A stretch of 64,000 nt of DNA from Mycobacterium heidelbergense (GTDB taxonomy: Bacteria > Actinomycetota > Actinomycetes > Mycobacteriales > Mycobacteriaceae): the NCBI RefSeq assembly GCF_010730745.1, contig NZ_AP022615.1, positions 1,984,001-2,048,000 of the forward strand. The letters are read 5' to 3'. Both the position numbers and the translations under genes were made by a program. Below the pieces are notes generated by a model. The model was not told where the DNA came from. It searched no databases and saw only the letters and a list, made by a program, of their open reading frames with translations. Positions 1-8,949 of this stretch are shown here, in pieces. Within the stretch, counting starts at the first letter, position 1. Every line of letters begins with the position of its first letter.

Positions 1-302
1 GCGCCGAAAGCGCCGCGCACCTGCGCGACGGCAGGCCGCGGTACCCAGGACTAATAGCGTTGCGCGACATAATAACTGACATCGTCGAGGACGCCCGGTC
101 GCGGGGAGCGCTGCCACCCGACACCAACCCGCGCGCCGCCGTCAACGCAATCTACGCATTGACGCGCGGCCTGACGGAACAGGCGGCCAACCTGGCACCG
201 GCGGCCTACGCGGCCACGCTGGGCTCGGCCAAGGAATTGATCCGGGGCACCCTTTTCGCGCCGCAAGCGAGTCGCCCACCGTCCACGGCGACGGCGGATT
301 AG
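1..302 (+). CDS. TetR-family regulator, C-terminal part (5' end outside window)
   Basis: An open frame runs from the window edge to a TAG stop at 300-302, giving about 99 residues. It reads as the helical ligand-binding domain of a TetR regulator: an ALRDIITDIVEDARSRG helix, then NPRAAVNAIYALTRGLTEQAA. The DNA-binding helix-turn-helix would lie upstream and is not visible. An in-frame TTG near 60 is not taken as the start because coding sequence continues to the edge. The effector and target are unknown; the family call rests on helix pattern only. Confidence 0.6.
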   Translation, partial: AESAAHLRDGRPRYPGLIALRDIITDIVEDARSRGALPPDTNPRAAVNAIYALTRGLTEQAANLAPAAYAATLGSAKELIRGTLFAPQASRPPSTATAD

Positions 303-456
303 CCGTCACCGTGGCGAGCGCGTTCATCGCGCAACCGCTCGAGGCCGGCGACGATGGGCCGCAACCCGGATGCGAACTCCTCCTCCAGCGGAACGGGGAG
401 ATCGTCGGCGATAATTACGACCGGGTCAATCCCCCTGATAGCAAGGACGTCTCGCC

Positions 457-1011
457 ATGCTGCTTCCCCTGGCCCCCGAGCCCTATACCCCTGCGACCGA
501 TCGCGACATGCTTCCCTCCGAGCGCCGCGAGTTCGTCCGCACGCATCGCACCTGCGTGTTCGGTTACCGACGGCGCAACGACGGCCCGGCCATGTCGGTG
601 GTCTACTACATCCCCACCGACACCGACGAACTGCTGGTGTCCACCATGGCCGGCCGTGGCAAAGCCCGCGTCGTCCAGCGCGACGGCAAGGTCAGCCTGT
701 GCGTCCTCGACGAGCGGTGGCCCTTCGCCTACCTGCAGGTCTACGCCGACGCGACGCTCGACGTCGACCGCGACCTCGCGGTCGACGTCATGATGGCGGT
801 CGCCGGCCGCATGTCCGGCCAACCGCTCGGCGAGGAGGCGCGGCCCCACATTCAAGCGATGTCCGAGCGCGAGAACCGCGTGGTCATCCGCTGCCGGCCC
901 TACGCCAGCTACGCGACACCGCCGCGCCACCTGCACCGCAACGACCAGGTCGAGCGACTCTCCCATTGGGTTTCCGGCGTGGTCGCGTGGGACGCGGACG
1001 ATCCGTCATGA
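457..1011 (+). CDS. Pyridoxamine 5'-phosphate oxidase-like (PPOX) split-barrel protein
   Basis: The 184-residue protein has the features of the PPOX/F420 split beta-barrel superfamily: an N-terminal RTHRTCVFGYRR strand pair, the flavin-edge segment GRGKARVVQRDGKVSLCVLD and the YLQVYADATL strand. Members bind FMN, F420 or haem and reduce or sense small molecules; the cofactor here cannot be told from sequence. ATG at 457 is used, with an AGGA-like site upstream. The gene converges on and overlaps the SRPBCC gene by 6 nt. Mycobacteria carry many such paralogues of unknown substrate. Confidence 0.75.
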   Translation: MLLPLAPEPYTPATDRDMLPSERREFVRTHRTCVFGYRRRNDGPAMSVVYYIPTDTDELLVSTMAGRGKARVVQRDGKVSLCVLDERWPFAYLQVYADATLDVDRDLAVDVMMAVAGRMSGQPLGEEARPHIQAMSERENRVVIRCRPYASYATPPRHLHRNDQVERLSHWVSGVVAWDADDPS

Positions 1012-1479
1012 CCGGGCGTGGCGGTCACGCAGTTTGATCAGCGTCGCCTCGATGCCCGCCGCGTTGGCCTTCCGGAAGCCCATCCGTTCGTAGTACTTCA
1101 ACGTGTTTTTGATCGCGCCGGCGTCGCGGTAATCGAACGTCTCCGTGACCCGCGTCAGTGTCGGTGACAGCGACTCGAATTCCCACCGCCAGCGGTGGCC
1201 CACCGGATGGCGCCATTCGACCACTTCGTTCGGTTTCAACGCCGTCACCGTGCTCGTGATGCGGTAGGGCACGCCCAACATCTTCATGTTCGTCGAAAAC
1301 TTGGACCCGACAGCCAGTTTCGCCGGCATCCTGATGTTGTCGCGGACGGTGCCCGACCCGTCCAGCTCGTGGTGCCGCCGGGGATCGGCGGCCAGCGCGT
1401 ACAGCTCCGCGGCCGGTGCGGCCACGTCGACCGACCGGCTCACCTGTCGCGGCCCGGCGTCAACAACGGTCACAGTCAC
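1006..1479 (-). CDS. SRPBCC (START/Bet v1-like) family protein
   Basis: The 157-residue protein begins with the typical SRPBCC strand SRSVDVAAPAAELYALAADP. It then shows the usual alternation of short strands (VPYRITSTVTALKPNEVVEW) and a long C-terminal helix ending in KLRDRHARS. The fold makes a deep hydrophobic cavity for lipids, polyketides or other hydrophobic ligands. No catalytic residues can be assigned. It is convergent with the PPOX gene and divergent from the SDR at 1593, so it is probably its own unit. Confidence 0.75.
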   Translation of the reverse strand: MTVTVVDAGPRQVSRSVDVAAPAAELYALAADPRRHHELDGSGTVRDNIRMPAKLAVGSKFSTNMKMLGVPYRITSTVTALKPNEVVEWRHPVGHRWRWEFESLSPTLTRVTETFDYRDAGAIKNTLKYYERMGFRKANAAGIEATLIKLRDRHARS

Positions 1480-1592
1480 GACGTCTCCCTCCTGTTGCCG
1501 GCGAGGTCGACGCTACGCTTCGCCGAAGTGACAGCAGGTGGCCGGGATCCAGGCGTTGATCGAGGTTGGCGAGAAAGGAATTTCAGGAACCG

Positions 1593-2414
1593 ATGAACCA
1601 ATCAATCTCGGGGAAGGTGGCGTTGATCACCGGCGCCGCGCGAGGGCAGGGCCGGGCGCACGCGGTACGGCTCAGCGCCGAAGGCGCCGACATCATCGCG
1701 GTTGACATCGCCGGCCCGCTGCCGCCCAGCGTTCCCTACGACTCCCCGACACCCGGCGACCTGGCCGAGACGGCACGACTCGTCAACGCCAACGGCAGAA
1801 AGGCCGTCATGCAGGCCGTCGACATCCGCGAGCTTGACGCGCTCACGGCCGCCGTCGACCGCGCGGTGGGCGAACTGGGCCGCCTCGACATCATCGTCGC
1901 CAACGCCGGGATCTGCAGCCCGGCGCCCTGGGATCAAATCACCCCGCAGGCGTTTCGCGACACGATCGACACCAACGTGGTCGGCACCTGGAACACCGTG
2001 ATGGCCGGCGCTCCTCACATCATCGACGGCGGCCGGGGCGGATCGATCATCCTCATCGGATCCGCCGCCGGCATCAGGATGCAGTCATTCATGGTCCACT
2101 ACACGGCGAGCAAACACGCCGTCGTCGGCATGGCTCGCGCGTTCGCCGCGGAACTCGGCCGGCACAACATCCGCGTCAACAGCCTGAACCCGGGCGCGGT
2201 CGCCACCCCGATGGGCACCGGCCGGATGCGGGAAGCGCTGCACGCGGCCGCCGACAGCTACCCCCACCTGCGGGGCATGCACCAACCGCTGCTACCCGAG
2301 GGCATCGCCCAGCCCGAGGACATCGCCGACGCCGTCGCCTGGCTGGCGTCCGACCAATCCAGATTGGTTACCGCCACCCAGGTTTCCGTCGATATCGGCG
2401 TGGGCTACGTCTGA
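1593..2414 (+). CDS. Mycofactocin-type short-chain dehydrogenase/reductase
   Basis: The 273-residue SDR has the N-terminal nucleotide-binding motif TGAARGQGRAHAVRL, the NAG motif (VANAGIC) and the catalytic Ser with Tyr-x3-Lys (HYTASKHAVVG). An insertion after the first acidic strand (DIAGPLPPSVPYDSPTPGDL) is typical of SDRs that keep nicotinamide tightly bound and pass electrons to mycofactocin. ATG 1593 is preferred over an in-frame TTG at 1566 because AGGA precedes it and homologues start at this point. Substrate is probably an alcohol or hydroxy compound; no mycofactocin genes lie in the window. Confidence 0.8.
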   Translation: MNQSISGKVALITGAARGQGRAHAVRLSAEGADIIAVDIAGPLPPSVPYDSPTPGDLAETARLVNANGRKAVMQAVDIRELDALTAAVDRAVGELGRLDIIVANAGICSPAPWDQITPQAFRDTIDTNVVGTWNTVMAGAPHIIDGGRGGSIILIGSAAGIRMQSFMVHYTASKHAVVGMARAFAAELGRHNIRVNSLNPGAVATPMGTGRMREALHAAADSYPHLRGMHQPLLPEGIAQPEDIADAVAWLASDQSRLVTATQVSVDIGVGYV

Positions 2415-2592
2415 TCCCACCGCCGCCGGCAACGGTTTGCGACCGCGCTCCTTCGCAAGCGCGATGCGTGACGATCCTGTGGGATAGTTGATCCGGCCTA
2501 CCGCGTTCCAGCGCCTCGACCGGTGGGGTGTTCAATAAGTCAGCCAGACGTCAGCCTCGCGGAGCGAACGGATTTAGCGAAGGTCACGATCG

Positions 2593-3984
2593 TTGCCTCA
2601 CTTTGTCGGACAGCTCTCCTTGCTGCATGGCTGGTTGCCACCAGTGGTGCAGGCCCTCGCGCTGCTCGTGGCGCTCAGCGCGATCGGCTGGCGCAGGCGG
2701 CGTTGGCGTGGCTGGGCGCTCCCGGTGGCGCTGGTCGGCGCGGCGGCGGTGACGGCGCTGTCGCACTGGTACATCACGTCGTTGGGCGTGGCCGGGGACC
2801 CCGCACCAGCGTCGTTGTGGCTATGGATCGCGATGAGCGGACTGACGGCCGCGGTGCTTTTGCTCGGATGGCCGGGTGCCCGTTGGTGGCGGCGCGGCCT
2901 GGCGGTGCTTTCGGTGCCGCTGTGCGCGTTGTGCGCGGCCCTGGCGTTGAACGGCTGGGTGGGCTACTTCCCCACGGTGCTCGCCGCGTGGAGTCAGCTG
3001 ACGTCGGGGCCCCTACCCGACCAGATCGATCGCCTGCGCGTCACCGAAATGCAGGTCGCGGGGACCAAGCCGACCAAGGGCGTGGTGGTACCGGTGAACA
3101 TCAACGCCAACGCGTCGCACTTTCCCCATCGGCCGGAATTGGTGTACCTGCCCCCGGCCTGGTTCAGCAGCAACCCGCCACCCCGGCTGCCAGCGGTGAT
3201 GATGATCAGCTCGGCGTTTAACACCCCCGCGGACTGGCTCCGCGCCGGCGGCGCTTTCGACACCGTCGACAATTTCGCCGCCCATCATCAGGGCTTCGCG
3301 CCGGCGCTGGTGTTCGTCGACGCCACCGGCGCGTTCGACAACGACACCGAATGTGTCAACGGAAGCCGCGGCAACGCCGCCGATCACCTGACGAAAGAGG
3401 TCGTGCCGTTCGTCGTCTCAAACTTCGGGGTGAGCGCCGACCGAGCCAACTGGGGCATCGCCGGATGGTCGATGGGCGGCACCTGCGCCGTCAGCCTGAC
3501 CGTCATGCATCCGGACATGTTCAGCGCGTTCGTGGACATCGCCGGCGACGTTCGCCCCAATGTCGGTCCAAAAGAGCAGACCATCGCCCGGTTGTTCGGC
3601 GGCAACCCCACCGGCTGGACCGCTTTCGACCCGGTCACCGTCATGAATCGCCATGGCCACTACACCGGGGTGTCGGGCTGGTTCGACGTACCCGCCTCGT
3701 CCGGTCCGCACAACGTCGCCCAGGAAGCCACTCCCACCCTCGCTACTCCCAGCGCCGACCCCGCCGCCAACCCGGAAGGCCAGGACGCCGCCGCCAACAC
3801 CCTGTGCGCCGTGGCCACCGCCAACGGGATCACCTGCGCGGTGGTCACGCAACCGGGCAGGCATGACTGGCCGTTCGCCGCCCAGGCGTTTGCCGCGTCA
3901 CTGCCATGGCTGGCCGCGACGCTGGGAACCCCCGGCGTCGAGCCCGTCCCGTTGCCTCAACGCGGCGGCGGGGCGCCGCATTGA
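2593..3984 (+). CDS. Membrane-anchored alpha/beta-hydrolase, antigen-85-like esterase
   Basis: The 463-residue protein has about four hydrophobic N-terminal segments (roughly residues 15-32, 42-58, 75-92 and 102-122) followed by an extracytoplasmic esterase domain. The nucleophile elbow is GWSMGG (Ser293) and the likely catalytic His is in GRHDWP (His424). This matches the mycobacterial FbpC/esterase-D group, whose members act on mycolyl or other acyl esters. An in-frame stop at 2575-2577 leaves TTG 2593, with GCGAAGG upstream, as the earliest start. Substrate is not known. Confidence 0.75.
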   Translation: MPHFVGQLSLLHGWLPPVVQALALLVALSAIGWRRRRWRGWALPVALVGAAAVTALSHWYITSLGVAGDPAPASLWLWIAMSGLTAAVLLLGWPGARWWRRGLAVLSVPLCALCAALALNGWVGYFPTVLAAWSQLTSGPLPDQIDRLRVTEMQVAGTKPTKGVVVPVNINANASHFPHRPELVYLPPAWFSSNPPPRLPAVMMISSAFNTPADWLRAGGAFDTVDNFAAHHQGFAPALVFVDATGAFDNDTECVNGSRGNAADHLTKEVVPFVVSNFGVSADRANWGIAGWSMGGTCAVSLTVMHPDMFSAFVDIAGDVRPNVGPKEQTIARLFGGNPTGWTAFDPVTVMNRHGHYTGVSGWFDVPASSGPHNVAQEATPTLATPSADPAANPEGQDAAANTLCAVATANGITCAVVTQPGRHDWPFAAQAFAASLPWLAATLGTPGVEPVPLPQRGGGAPH

Positions 3985-4069
3985 CCCCAGCTACGTCGGA
4001 CCGTTACCTTTTCGAGGCTGAATTCACAGCTGACCCTCCTGTAACGAACCCTACATAGCGAAATCAGCA

Positions 4070-5044
4070 ATGGTACGGTTCGCTGCTGTGGCGGCGCAGT
4101 TTGGCAACACGGGTGTCCCGGGTACCGGGTCGCGCGTGCCGACGTCACACCGCAGGCGGCCCGCGAGGGATCGCGGCGGATTTGTCGACTCTCGTTTCGT
4201 CGGCGCTTCCGGTCGGGGCGGCGCCGCGTCAGAGCTGAGCCGGCGTCGCTTTCTCGGCGCGCTCGCCGCGGCCACCGTTGCCGGCGTGGGTGCGGCGCGC
4301 CTGGTGGTCGACCCGCAACCCCGGACGTTCGCCCAGGCGCCCGCGGCCCATGTGGCGACGTCCGGCCCGCCCGCGCCGTCGGCCCTGTTGCCGCCACCGC
4401 CGCTGAGCGCCCGCATCCCGCTGCCGGGCGGAGGCGCGCTGACCAAGATCCCCGGCGAAGGCGATTTGCTCGCGCTGACCGTCGATGACGGCGTCAACAG
4501 CGAAGTGGTGCGCGCCTACACGCAATTCGCCAAGGACACCGGGGCGCGGCTGACATTTTTCGTCAACGGGATTTATAAGTCCTGGACCGAAAACCAGGCG
4601 ATGCTTCGACCGCTGGTCGACTCCGGACAGATCCAGCTGGGCAACCACACCTGGTCACACCCCGATTTGACCACCCTCTCGAAAGACCAGATCGCCCAAC
4701 AGATCACCCACAACGACGAATTCCTGAAGAAGACCTACGGCGTCGGCGCGAAACCGTACTGGCGGCCGCCGTATGCGAAGCGCAACGCCACCGTTGACGC
4801 CGTGGCCGCCGACCTCGGCTACACCGTCCCGACCCTGTGGTCGGGTTCGTTGTCGGACTCCACGTTGATCACCGAGGACTACATCGTGAAGATGGCCGAC
4901 GAGTACTTCACCCCCCAGGCCATCGTGATCGGGCACCTCAATCACCTGCCCGTCACGCACGTCTATCCGCAACTGGTCGAGTTCATCCGCGACCGCAACC
5001 TGCGCACCGTCACCCTCAACGACGTGTTCCTCAAGACCCCGTAG
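4070..5044 (+). CDS. Polysaccharide deacetylase (CE4/NodB) family, Tat-exported
   Basis: The 324-residue protein has the NodB motifs TVDDG (residues 137-141, with Val instead of the usual Phe) and NHTWSHPDL (metal ligands His193 and His197), plus RPPYAKRN. Such enzymes remove N-acetyl groups from peptidoglycan or other polysaccharides outside the cell. A twin-arginine signal, SRRRFLGAL, lies at residues 57-65. That is unusually far from ATG 4070, so the true start may be downstream. The following segment, rich in Pro and Ala, looks like a linker. It is convergent with the MarR gene. Confidence 0.75.
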   Translation: MVRFAAVAAQFGNTGVPGTGSRVPTSHRRRPARDRGGFVDSRFVGASGRGGAASELSRRRFLGALAAATVAGVGAARLVVDPQPRTFAQAPAAHVATSGPPAPSALLPPPPLSARIPLPGGGALTKIPGEGDLLALTVDDGVNSEVVRAYTQFAKDTGARLTFFVNGIYKSWTENQAMLRPLVDSGQIQLGNHTWSHPDLTTLSKDQIAQQITHNDEFLKKTYGVGAKPYWRPPYAKRNATVDAVAADLGYTVPTLWSGSLSDSTLITEDYIVKMADEYFTPQAIVIGHLNHLPVTHVYPQLVEFIRDRNLRTVTLNDVFLKTP

Positions 5045-5084
5045 CGGTGGAGAATCGGGCCGGCGTATCTCCACGGCCTTGACG

Positions 5085-5543
5085 TCAATCGCCCGCCGCG
5101 CCGGTTTCACTGGCAAGCAACGCCTGCAAGGCCTCGCGTAGCTCGCCCAATCGCTGCCGTCCCAGGACGCGTTCCCACCGCTTCTCCACATCGACGGCGT
5201 TGGAACGCATTACGCGTAGCGCCTGCCGACCGCGGGGCGTCAGCTCGATCGTTCGCGCGCGGGCGTCGGCGGGGTCGGGCACGCGCGTGACATAGCCATG
5301 CCTTTCCAGTGCGGCTACCGCCTGAGCCACCGCCTGCCGACTCACCCTCAGTCGGTCGGCCAGATCCGATGCATGGAGCCCGCCGGCCGCCAGCGGCACC
5401 AGCGCAACCGCCTGCGCCGGGCGAATCCCGTCGAGACCCGCCGCCGCGAAAGCCGCTCTCAAGCGCGGCGCGCCCGACGCGGCGACCAGGTTCACCAACG
5501 CCGGGACGGTGGGCCGCCACTCGGCATCTGCACGACGTCGCAT
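5085..5543 (-). CDS. MarR-family transcriptional regulator
   Basis: The 152-residue protein carries a winged helix: ASDLADRLRVSRQAVAQAVAAL as the recognition region and RVPDPADARARTIELTPRG as the wing. ATG at 5541-5543 is chosen over a TTG two codons upstream. It is divergently arranged with the lipoprotein esterase at 5620, and a perfect inverted repeat (5571-5593) lies between them. It therefore probably represses itself and the esterase and responds to a small phenolic or lipophilic ligand, as is usual for the family. The ligand is inference. Confidence 0.85.
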   Translation of the reverse strand: MRRRADAEWRPTVPALVNLVAASGAPRLRAAFAAAGLDGIRPAQAVALVPLAAGGLHASDLADRLRVSRQAVAQAVAALERHGYVTRVPDPADARARTIELTPRGRQALRVMRSNAVDVEKRWERVLGRQRLGELREALQALLASETGAAGD

Positions 5544-5570
5544 GGGCAATCAGTGTGCCATCCACGGCGC

Positions 5571-5593
5571 ATTTGACAAGCAGCTTGTCAAAT
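5571..5593. promoter_or_regulatory. Perfect inverted repeat, probable MarR operator
   Basis: Arms ATTTGACAAGC and GCTTGTCAAAT are exactly complementary across a single central A. The site sits 28 bp from the MarR start and 27 bp from the esterase start, where one dimer could shut both divergent promoters. Confidence 0.8.
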
Positions 5594-5619
5594 GCGGGAG
5601 GCGGTGCAACGATGGGCCC

Positions 5620-6561
5620 ATGCGATCTCGATGCGCTCGGGTGGTCGGCATTTGTTTTCTTCCGATTCTGGTTGCCGCGCTCGGCGGGTGCCTTGGCGGC
5701 GGGCACGCGACGGGAACGCCCGGGCCGCAATCGATCCCGGTCGGGCAGTCCACCCAAACCCTCGAGTGGGGCGGGGTCGGCAGGACCTTTCACCTGTACC
5801 GTCCCCAGGGATTGACCGACGCGGTGCCGTTGGTGGTGATGCTGCACGGCGGGTTTGGCAGCGGCGCGCAGGCGGAGCGCTCCTATCACTGGGACAGCGA
5901 AGCGGACAACGGGCATTTCCTGGTCGCCTACCCCGACGGCCTCAACCGCGCCTGGAACGCCGGGGCGTGCTGCGGCCAACCGCAGCGCGACAACGTCGAC
6001 GACGTCGGATTCATCACCGCCATGGTCGACGCCATCGGGCAAGGGATCCCCCTCGATAGAGCGCGCGTGTATGCCACCGGCATGTCGAACGGGGCCATGA
6101 TGGCCCTCCGGCTGGGATGCCAGGCCGACGCCTTCGCCGCGATCGCGCCCGTGGCGGGCACGCTCCTGACCGACTGCTCGCGGGCGCGGCCGACGTCGGT
6201 GCTGCAGATCCACGGCACCGCCGACGACAGGGTCCCCTACCAGGGCGGACCCGGAAAGGCCTTCGCGGTCAACGGGAATCCGCGCGTCGACGGCCCTTCG
6301 GTGGAGTCGGTCAACGCCACCTGGCGATCCATCGACGCATGCGGACCGCCGAACTCCACCACCGCCGGAGACGTGACCACTCAGGCGGCCGGATGCGCCG
6401 ACGGGCGCACCGTGGAGTTGATCTCGGTGGCCGGTGCCGGCCATCAATGGCCCGGCGGCGAGCCCAGCCCGATCGCGGAGTTCGCGGGGATACCCGCTCC
6501 GTCGACGGCGCTCAACGCGACCGACACCATCTGGCAATTCTTCGCCACGAGCCACCGCTGA
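5620..6561 (+). CDS. lpqC: LpqC-like lipoprotein esterase (PHB depolymerase/feruloyl esterase family)
   Basis: The 313-residue protein begins with a lipoprotein signal peptide and lipobox LGGC (Cys24). The alpha/beta-hydrolase domain has VVMLHGG, the nucleophile elbow GMSNG (Ser156), HGTADDRVPY with the likely acid, and GAGHQWPGG with the catalytic His275. This is the pattern of M. tuberculosis LpqC and of secreted polyhydroxybutyrate depolymerases and feruloyl esterases. ATG 5620 gives the complete signal peptide. It is divergent from the MarR gene and probably repressed through the palindrome between them. The lpqC symbol is by resemblance. Confidence 0.75.
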   Translation: MRSRCARVVGICFLPILVAALGGCLGGGHATGTPGPQSIPVGQSTQTLEWGGVGRTFHLYRPQGLTDAVPLVVMLHGGFGSGAQAERSYHWDSEADNGHFLVAYPDGLNRAWNAGACCGQPQRDNVDDVGFITAMVDAIGQGIPLDRARVYATGMSNGAMMALRLGCQADAFAAIAPVAGTLLTDCSRARPTSVLQIHGTADDRVPYQGGPGKAFAVNGNPRVDGPSVESVNATWRSIDACGPPNSTTAGDVTTQAAGCADGRTVELISVAGAGHQWPGGEPSPIAEFAGIPAPSTALNATDTIWQFFATSHR

Positions 6562-6619
6562 CACGACAAACGGGGAGGGCCGCAACGCGTTTCACTCACC
6601 ACGTCGGGGCCCGTGACGA

Positions 6620-7228
6620 TCAACGGTCGTCGAGCATCGCATCGATGAGCCGGCGCAGCACCTCCCCGGTCTCCCGGCGGGCGCGTTTCGGATCGTCGGC
6701 GGTGGCGATGGCCATTGCCGCCTCGTCGAGCGCGCCGATCAGCACGTGGGCCAGCGGCCGCACCGGCTGGCGGGCCAGCTGGCCCGCCCCGATCGCCTCG
6801 GCGAGCAGCTGTTCGGTCATGCCCAGGCTGTACCGCTGGGCGACATCCCGGAACGCGGCCCAGCCGAGCACGCTCGGCGCATCCAGCAAGACCAGCTGAC
6901 GCACCTCCGGATCGCCGGAGACCTCGAGCCAGGCGTCGACCGCGGCGCGGATCGCGTCCGCCGGCGTCGTCGCCCCGGACTCGGCGACCAGGGTGGCCAT
7001 CCGGGCCATCACATCCTGCTCCACGGCCTCGACGACCTCGCCGAAAAGCGCCGCCTTGTCCGCGAATTGGTGGTACATCGCGCCCCGGGTGACGCCCGCG
7101 GCCATCGCGATCTCCGGCGTTCCCACCTCCGCGTAGCCGCGCAGGCCCCACAGCTTGCGGGCAGCCGAGATCAGCGCATCGCGGGTCGCCGCGGAGCGCT
7201 CCTCCTGAGTCCGTCTCTTGATTTCCAT
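6620..7228 (-). CDS. TetR-family transcriptional regulator
   Basis: The 202-residue protein has a classical N-terminal helix-turn-helix: TRDALISAARKLWGLRGY followed by GVTRGAMYHQFADKAALF. The C-terminal part (EVRQLVLLDAPSVLGWAAF and onward) is a helical ligand domain. It is divergent from the alpha/beta hydrolase at 7295 with 66 bp between them, including a near-perfect inverted repeat that is very probably its operator. The natural ligand is likely a substrate or product of the hydrolase; this is inference. Confidence 0.9.
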   Translation of the reverse strand: MEIKRRTQEERSAATRDALISAARKLWGLRGYAEVGTPEIAMAAGVTRGAMYHQFADKAALFGEVVEAVEQDVMARMATLVAESGATTPADAIRAAVDAWLEVSGDPEVRQLVLLDAPSVLGWAAFRDVAQRYSLGMTEQLLAEAIGAGQLARQPVRPLAHVLIGALDEAAMAIATADDPKRARRETGEVLRRLIDAMLDDR

Positions 7229-7243
7229 ACAGCCTGTTGGTAA

Positions 7244-7270
7244 CTTACGAACAGACAGCCTGTTTGTAAG
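7244..7270. promoter_or_regulatory. Inverted repeat, probable TetR operator
   Basis: Arms CTTACGAACAG and CTGTTTGTAAG are complementary with one mismatch around a 5-nt centre. The repeat lies in the short divergent intergenic region between the TetR gene and the alpha/beta hydrolase. Confidence 0.75.
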
Positions 7271-7294
7271 TGTATCTCGAAGTGGGAGCTAGCT

Positions 7295-8125
7295 ATGTCG
7301 ACGATCGACACTAATGCCGGAACCATCCATTACGAAGCAACCGGACCCGAGGACGGCAGACCGGTCGTGTTCGTGCACGGGTACATGATGGGCGGCCAGC
7401 TGTGGCGCCAAGTCGGCGAGCGGCTCGCCGATCTCGGCCTGCGCTGCATCGCCCCCACCTGGCCGCTGGGTGCGCACCCGCAGCCGTTGCGCCCGGGCGC
7501 CGATCGAACGATCACCGGCGTCGCCGGCATCGTCGCGGACGTCCTTTCCGCCCTCGACCTCGACGACGTGGTGCTGGTCGGCAACGACACCGGCGGGGTC
7601 GTCACGCAACTCGTCGCGGTGCACCACCCAGAGCGGCTGGGCGCGCTGGTGCTCACGAGTTGCGATGCCTTCGAACACTTCCCGCCGCCGATCCTCAAGC
7701 CGGTGATCATGGCGGCAAAGTCGAAGACGCTGTTCCGAACCGCGATCCGGGCCATGCGGGCGCCGGCGGCGCGCAGGCGCGCCTTCGACGGGCTGGCGCA
7801 CCGCAACATCGACGCCCTCACGGAGGCCTGGGTGCGCCCGGCGCTGTCCGACCCGGCGGTCGCCGAAGACCTGCGCCAGTTCACCCTGTCCCTGCGCACC
7901 GAGGTCACCACCGGGGTCGCCGCCCGGCTGCCCGAGTTCGACAAGCCCGCGCTCATCGCCTGGTCGGCCGACGACACGTTCTTCGAGCTGGGAGACGGCG
8001 AACGGCTGGCCGCGACCATCCCGAACGCCCGCCTCGAGGTAATAGCCGGGGCGCGGACGTTCTCGATGGTGGACCAGCCCGACCGGCTCGCCGACCTGGT
8101 GTCGACGATCGCGGTGCACGCCTGA
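7295..8125 (+). CDS. Alpha/beta-hydrolase with Asp at the nucleophile position
   Basis: The 276-residue protein has the oxyanion motif VHGYMMGG and the nucleophile elbow GNDTGG, where Asp98 replaces the usual Ser. That resembles haloalkane dehalogenases and epoxide hydrolases. The loop that normally carries the catalytic His reads GARTFSMVDQP, with Thr255 where His is expected, so ordinary hydrolysis is doubtful. A clear AGTGGGAGCT site precedes ATG 7295. It is controlled in all likelihood by the divergent TetR protein. It may be a degenerate or binding-only member. Confidence 0.75.
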   Translation: MSTIDTNAGTIHYEATGPEDGRPVVFVHGYMMGGQLWRQVGERLADLGLRCIAPTWPLGAHPQPLRPGADRTITGVAGIVADVLSALDLDDVVLVGNDTGGVVTQLVAVHHPERLGALVLTSCDAFEHFPPPILKPVIMAAKSKTLFRTAIRAMRAPAARRRAFDGLAHRNIDALTEAWVRPALSDPAVAEDLRQFTLSLRTEVTTGVAARLPEFDKPALIAWSADDTFFELGDGERLAATIPNARLEVIAGARTFSMVDQPDRLADLVSTIAVHA

Positions 8126-8159
8126 GGGTGGGATTCGCCGTGACGTTACGCTCGCGGAC

Positions 8160-8921
8160 ATGGAAAACGCGCTGCAAGGCCGACGGATCCTGGTGACCGG
8201 CGGAGCCACGGGTATCGGCGCGGCCGCCGTCGGGGTCCTTACCGCGGCGGGCGCCGGGGTCGCCGCCACCTACCGCGAGAGTCCACCGCCGGAACACCTC
8301 GCGGCCACCTGGCTGCGGTGCGATGTGCGCGACGCCGACGCCGTTTCGGCAATGGTGCGGCAGGCCGCGGAGCGTCTGGGTGGACTCGACGTCTTGGTGA
8401 ACGCCGCGGGCCTCTGGCAGGCCGGGATACCGGGCTACATCGGTGCCGACGAAATCTCGTTCCTGTTGGACACCAACGTCAAAGCGACCATCCTCACCAA
8501 CCAGGCCGCGTACGCCGTGATGAAGGACCAGGACCCCAAAGGCGGCCGGATCATCAACTTCGGATCCTCCGAAGCCGTTATGGGCAGCCCGATCTCGGCC
8601 GTCTACGCCGCGACCAAGGGCGCGGTGCAGGCCTGGACACGATCGGCCGCCCGCGCGTGGGCCGCCGACAATGTCACCGTCAACGCCTTGGCGCCGGCGG
8701 TGCAGACGCCGGGCGCCGACCGATTGCGTAGTTTCCTCGGCCCGCAGGCCGGCGCCCTCATCGACCAGCAGATGAAGGCGATGATTCCGCTCGGCGGGGC
8801 GCTGGGAGACCCCGCGCGAGATGTCGGGCCGATACTGGTCTTCCTGGCCGGCTCCGGTTCGGGCTTCATCACCGGGCAGCTGCTGGCGGTGGACGGCGGG
8901 CTGATCATGGTGGGCGGCTAA
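8160..8921 (+). CDS. Short-chain dehydrogenase/reductase
   Basis: The 253-residue classical SDR has TGGATGIGAAA for NAD(P) binding, CDVRDAD, NAAG, the catalytic Ser region FGSSEAV and Tyr-x3-Lys (VYAATKGAVQAW). The C-terminal end GQLLAVDGGLIMVGG is typical of FabG-like oxidoreductases. It follows the hydrolase by 34 bp on the same strand, so the two may be co-transcribed under the same TetR control. Substrate cannot be inferred. Confidence 0.8.
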   Translation: MENALQGRRILVTGGATGIGAAAVGVLTAAGAGVAATYRESPPPEHLAATWLRCDVRDADAVSAMVRQAAERLGGLDVLVNAAGLWQAGIPGYIGADEISFLLDTNVKATILTNQAAYAVMKDQDPKGGRIINFGSSEAVMGSPISAVYAATKGAVQAWTRSAARAWAADNVTVNALAPAVQTPGADRLRSFLGPQAGALIDQQMKAMIPLGGALGDPARDVGPILVFLAGSGSGFITGQLLAVDGGLIMVGG

Positions 8922-8949
8922 GCGCGGCCGCGCGGCACCGCCTGCCGGC

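Noticed and set aside
5107..6585. 492-codon minus-strand frame across the MarR and esterase genes
   Set aside because: Low-complexity Arg/Gly translation with no motif; both strands already hold recognised genes with signal peptide and active-site motifs.
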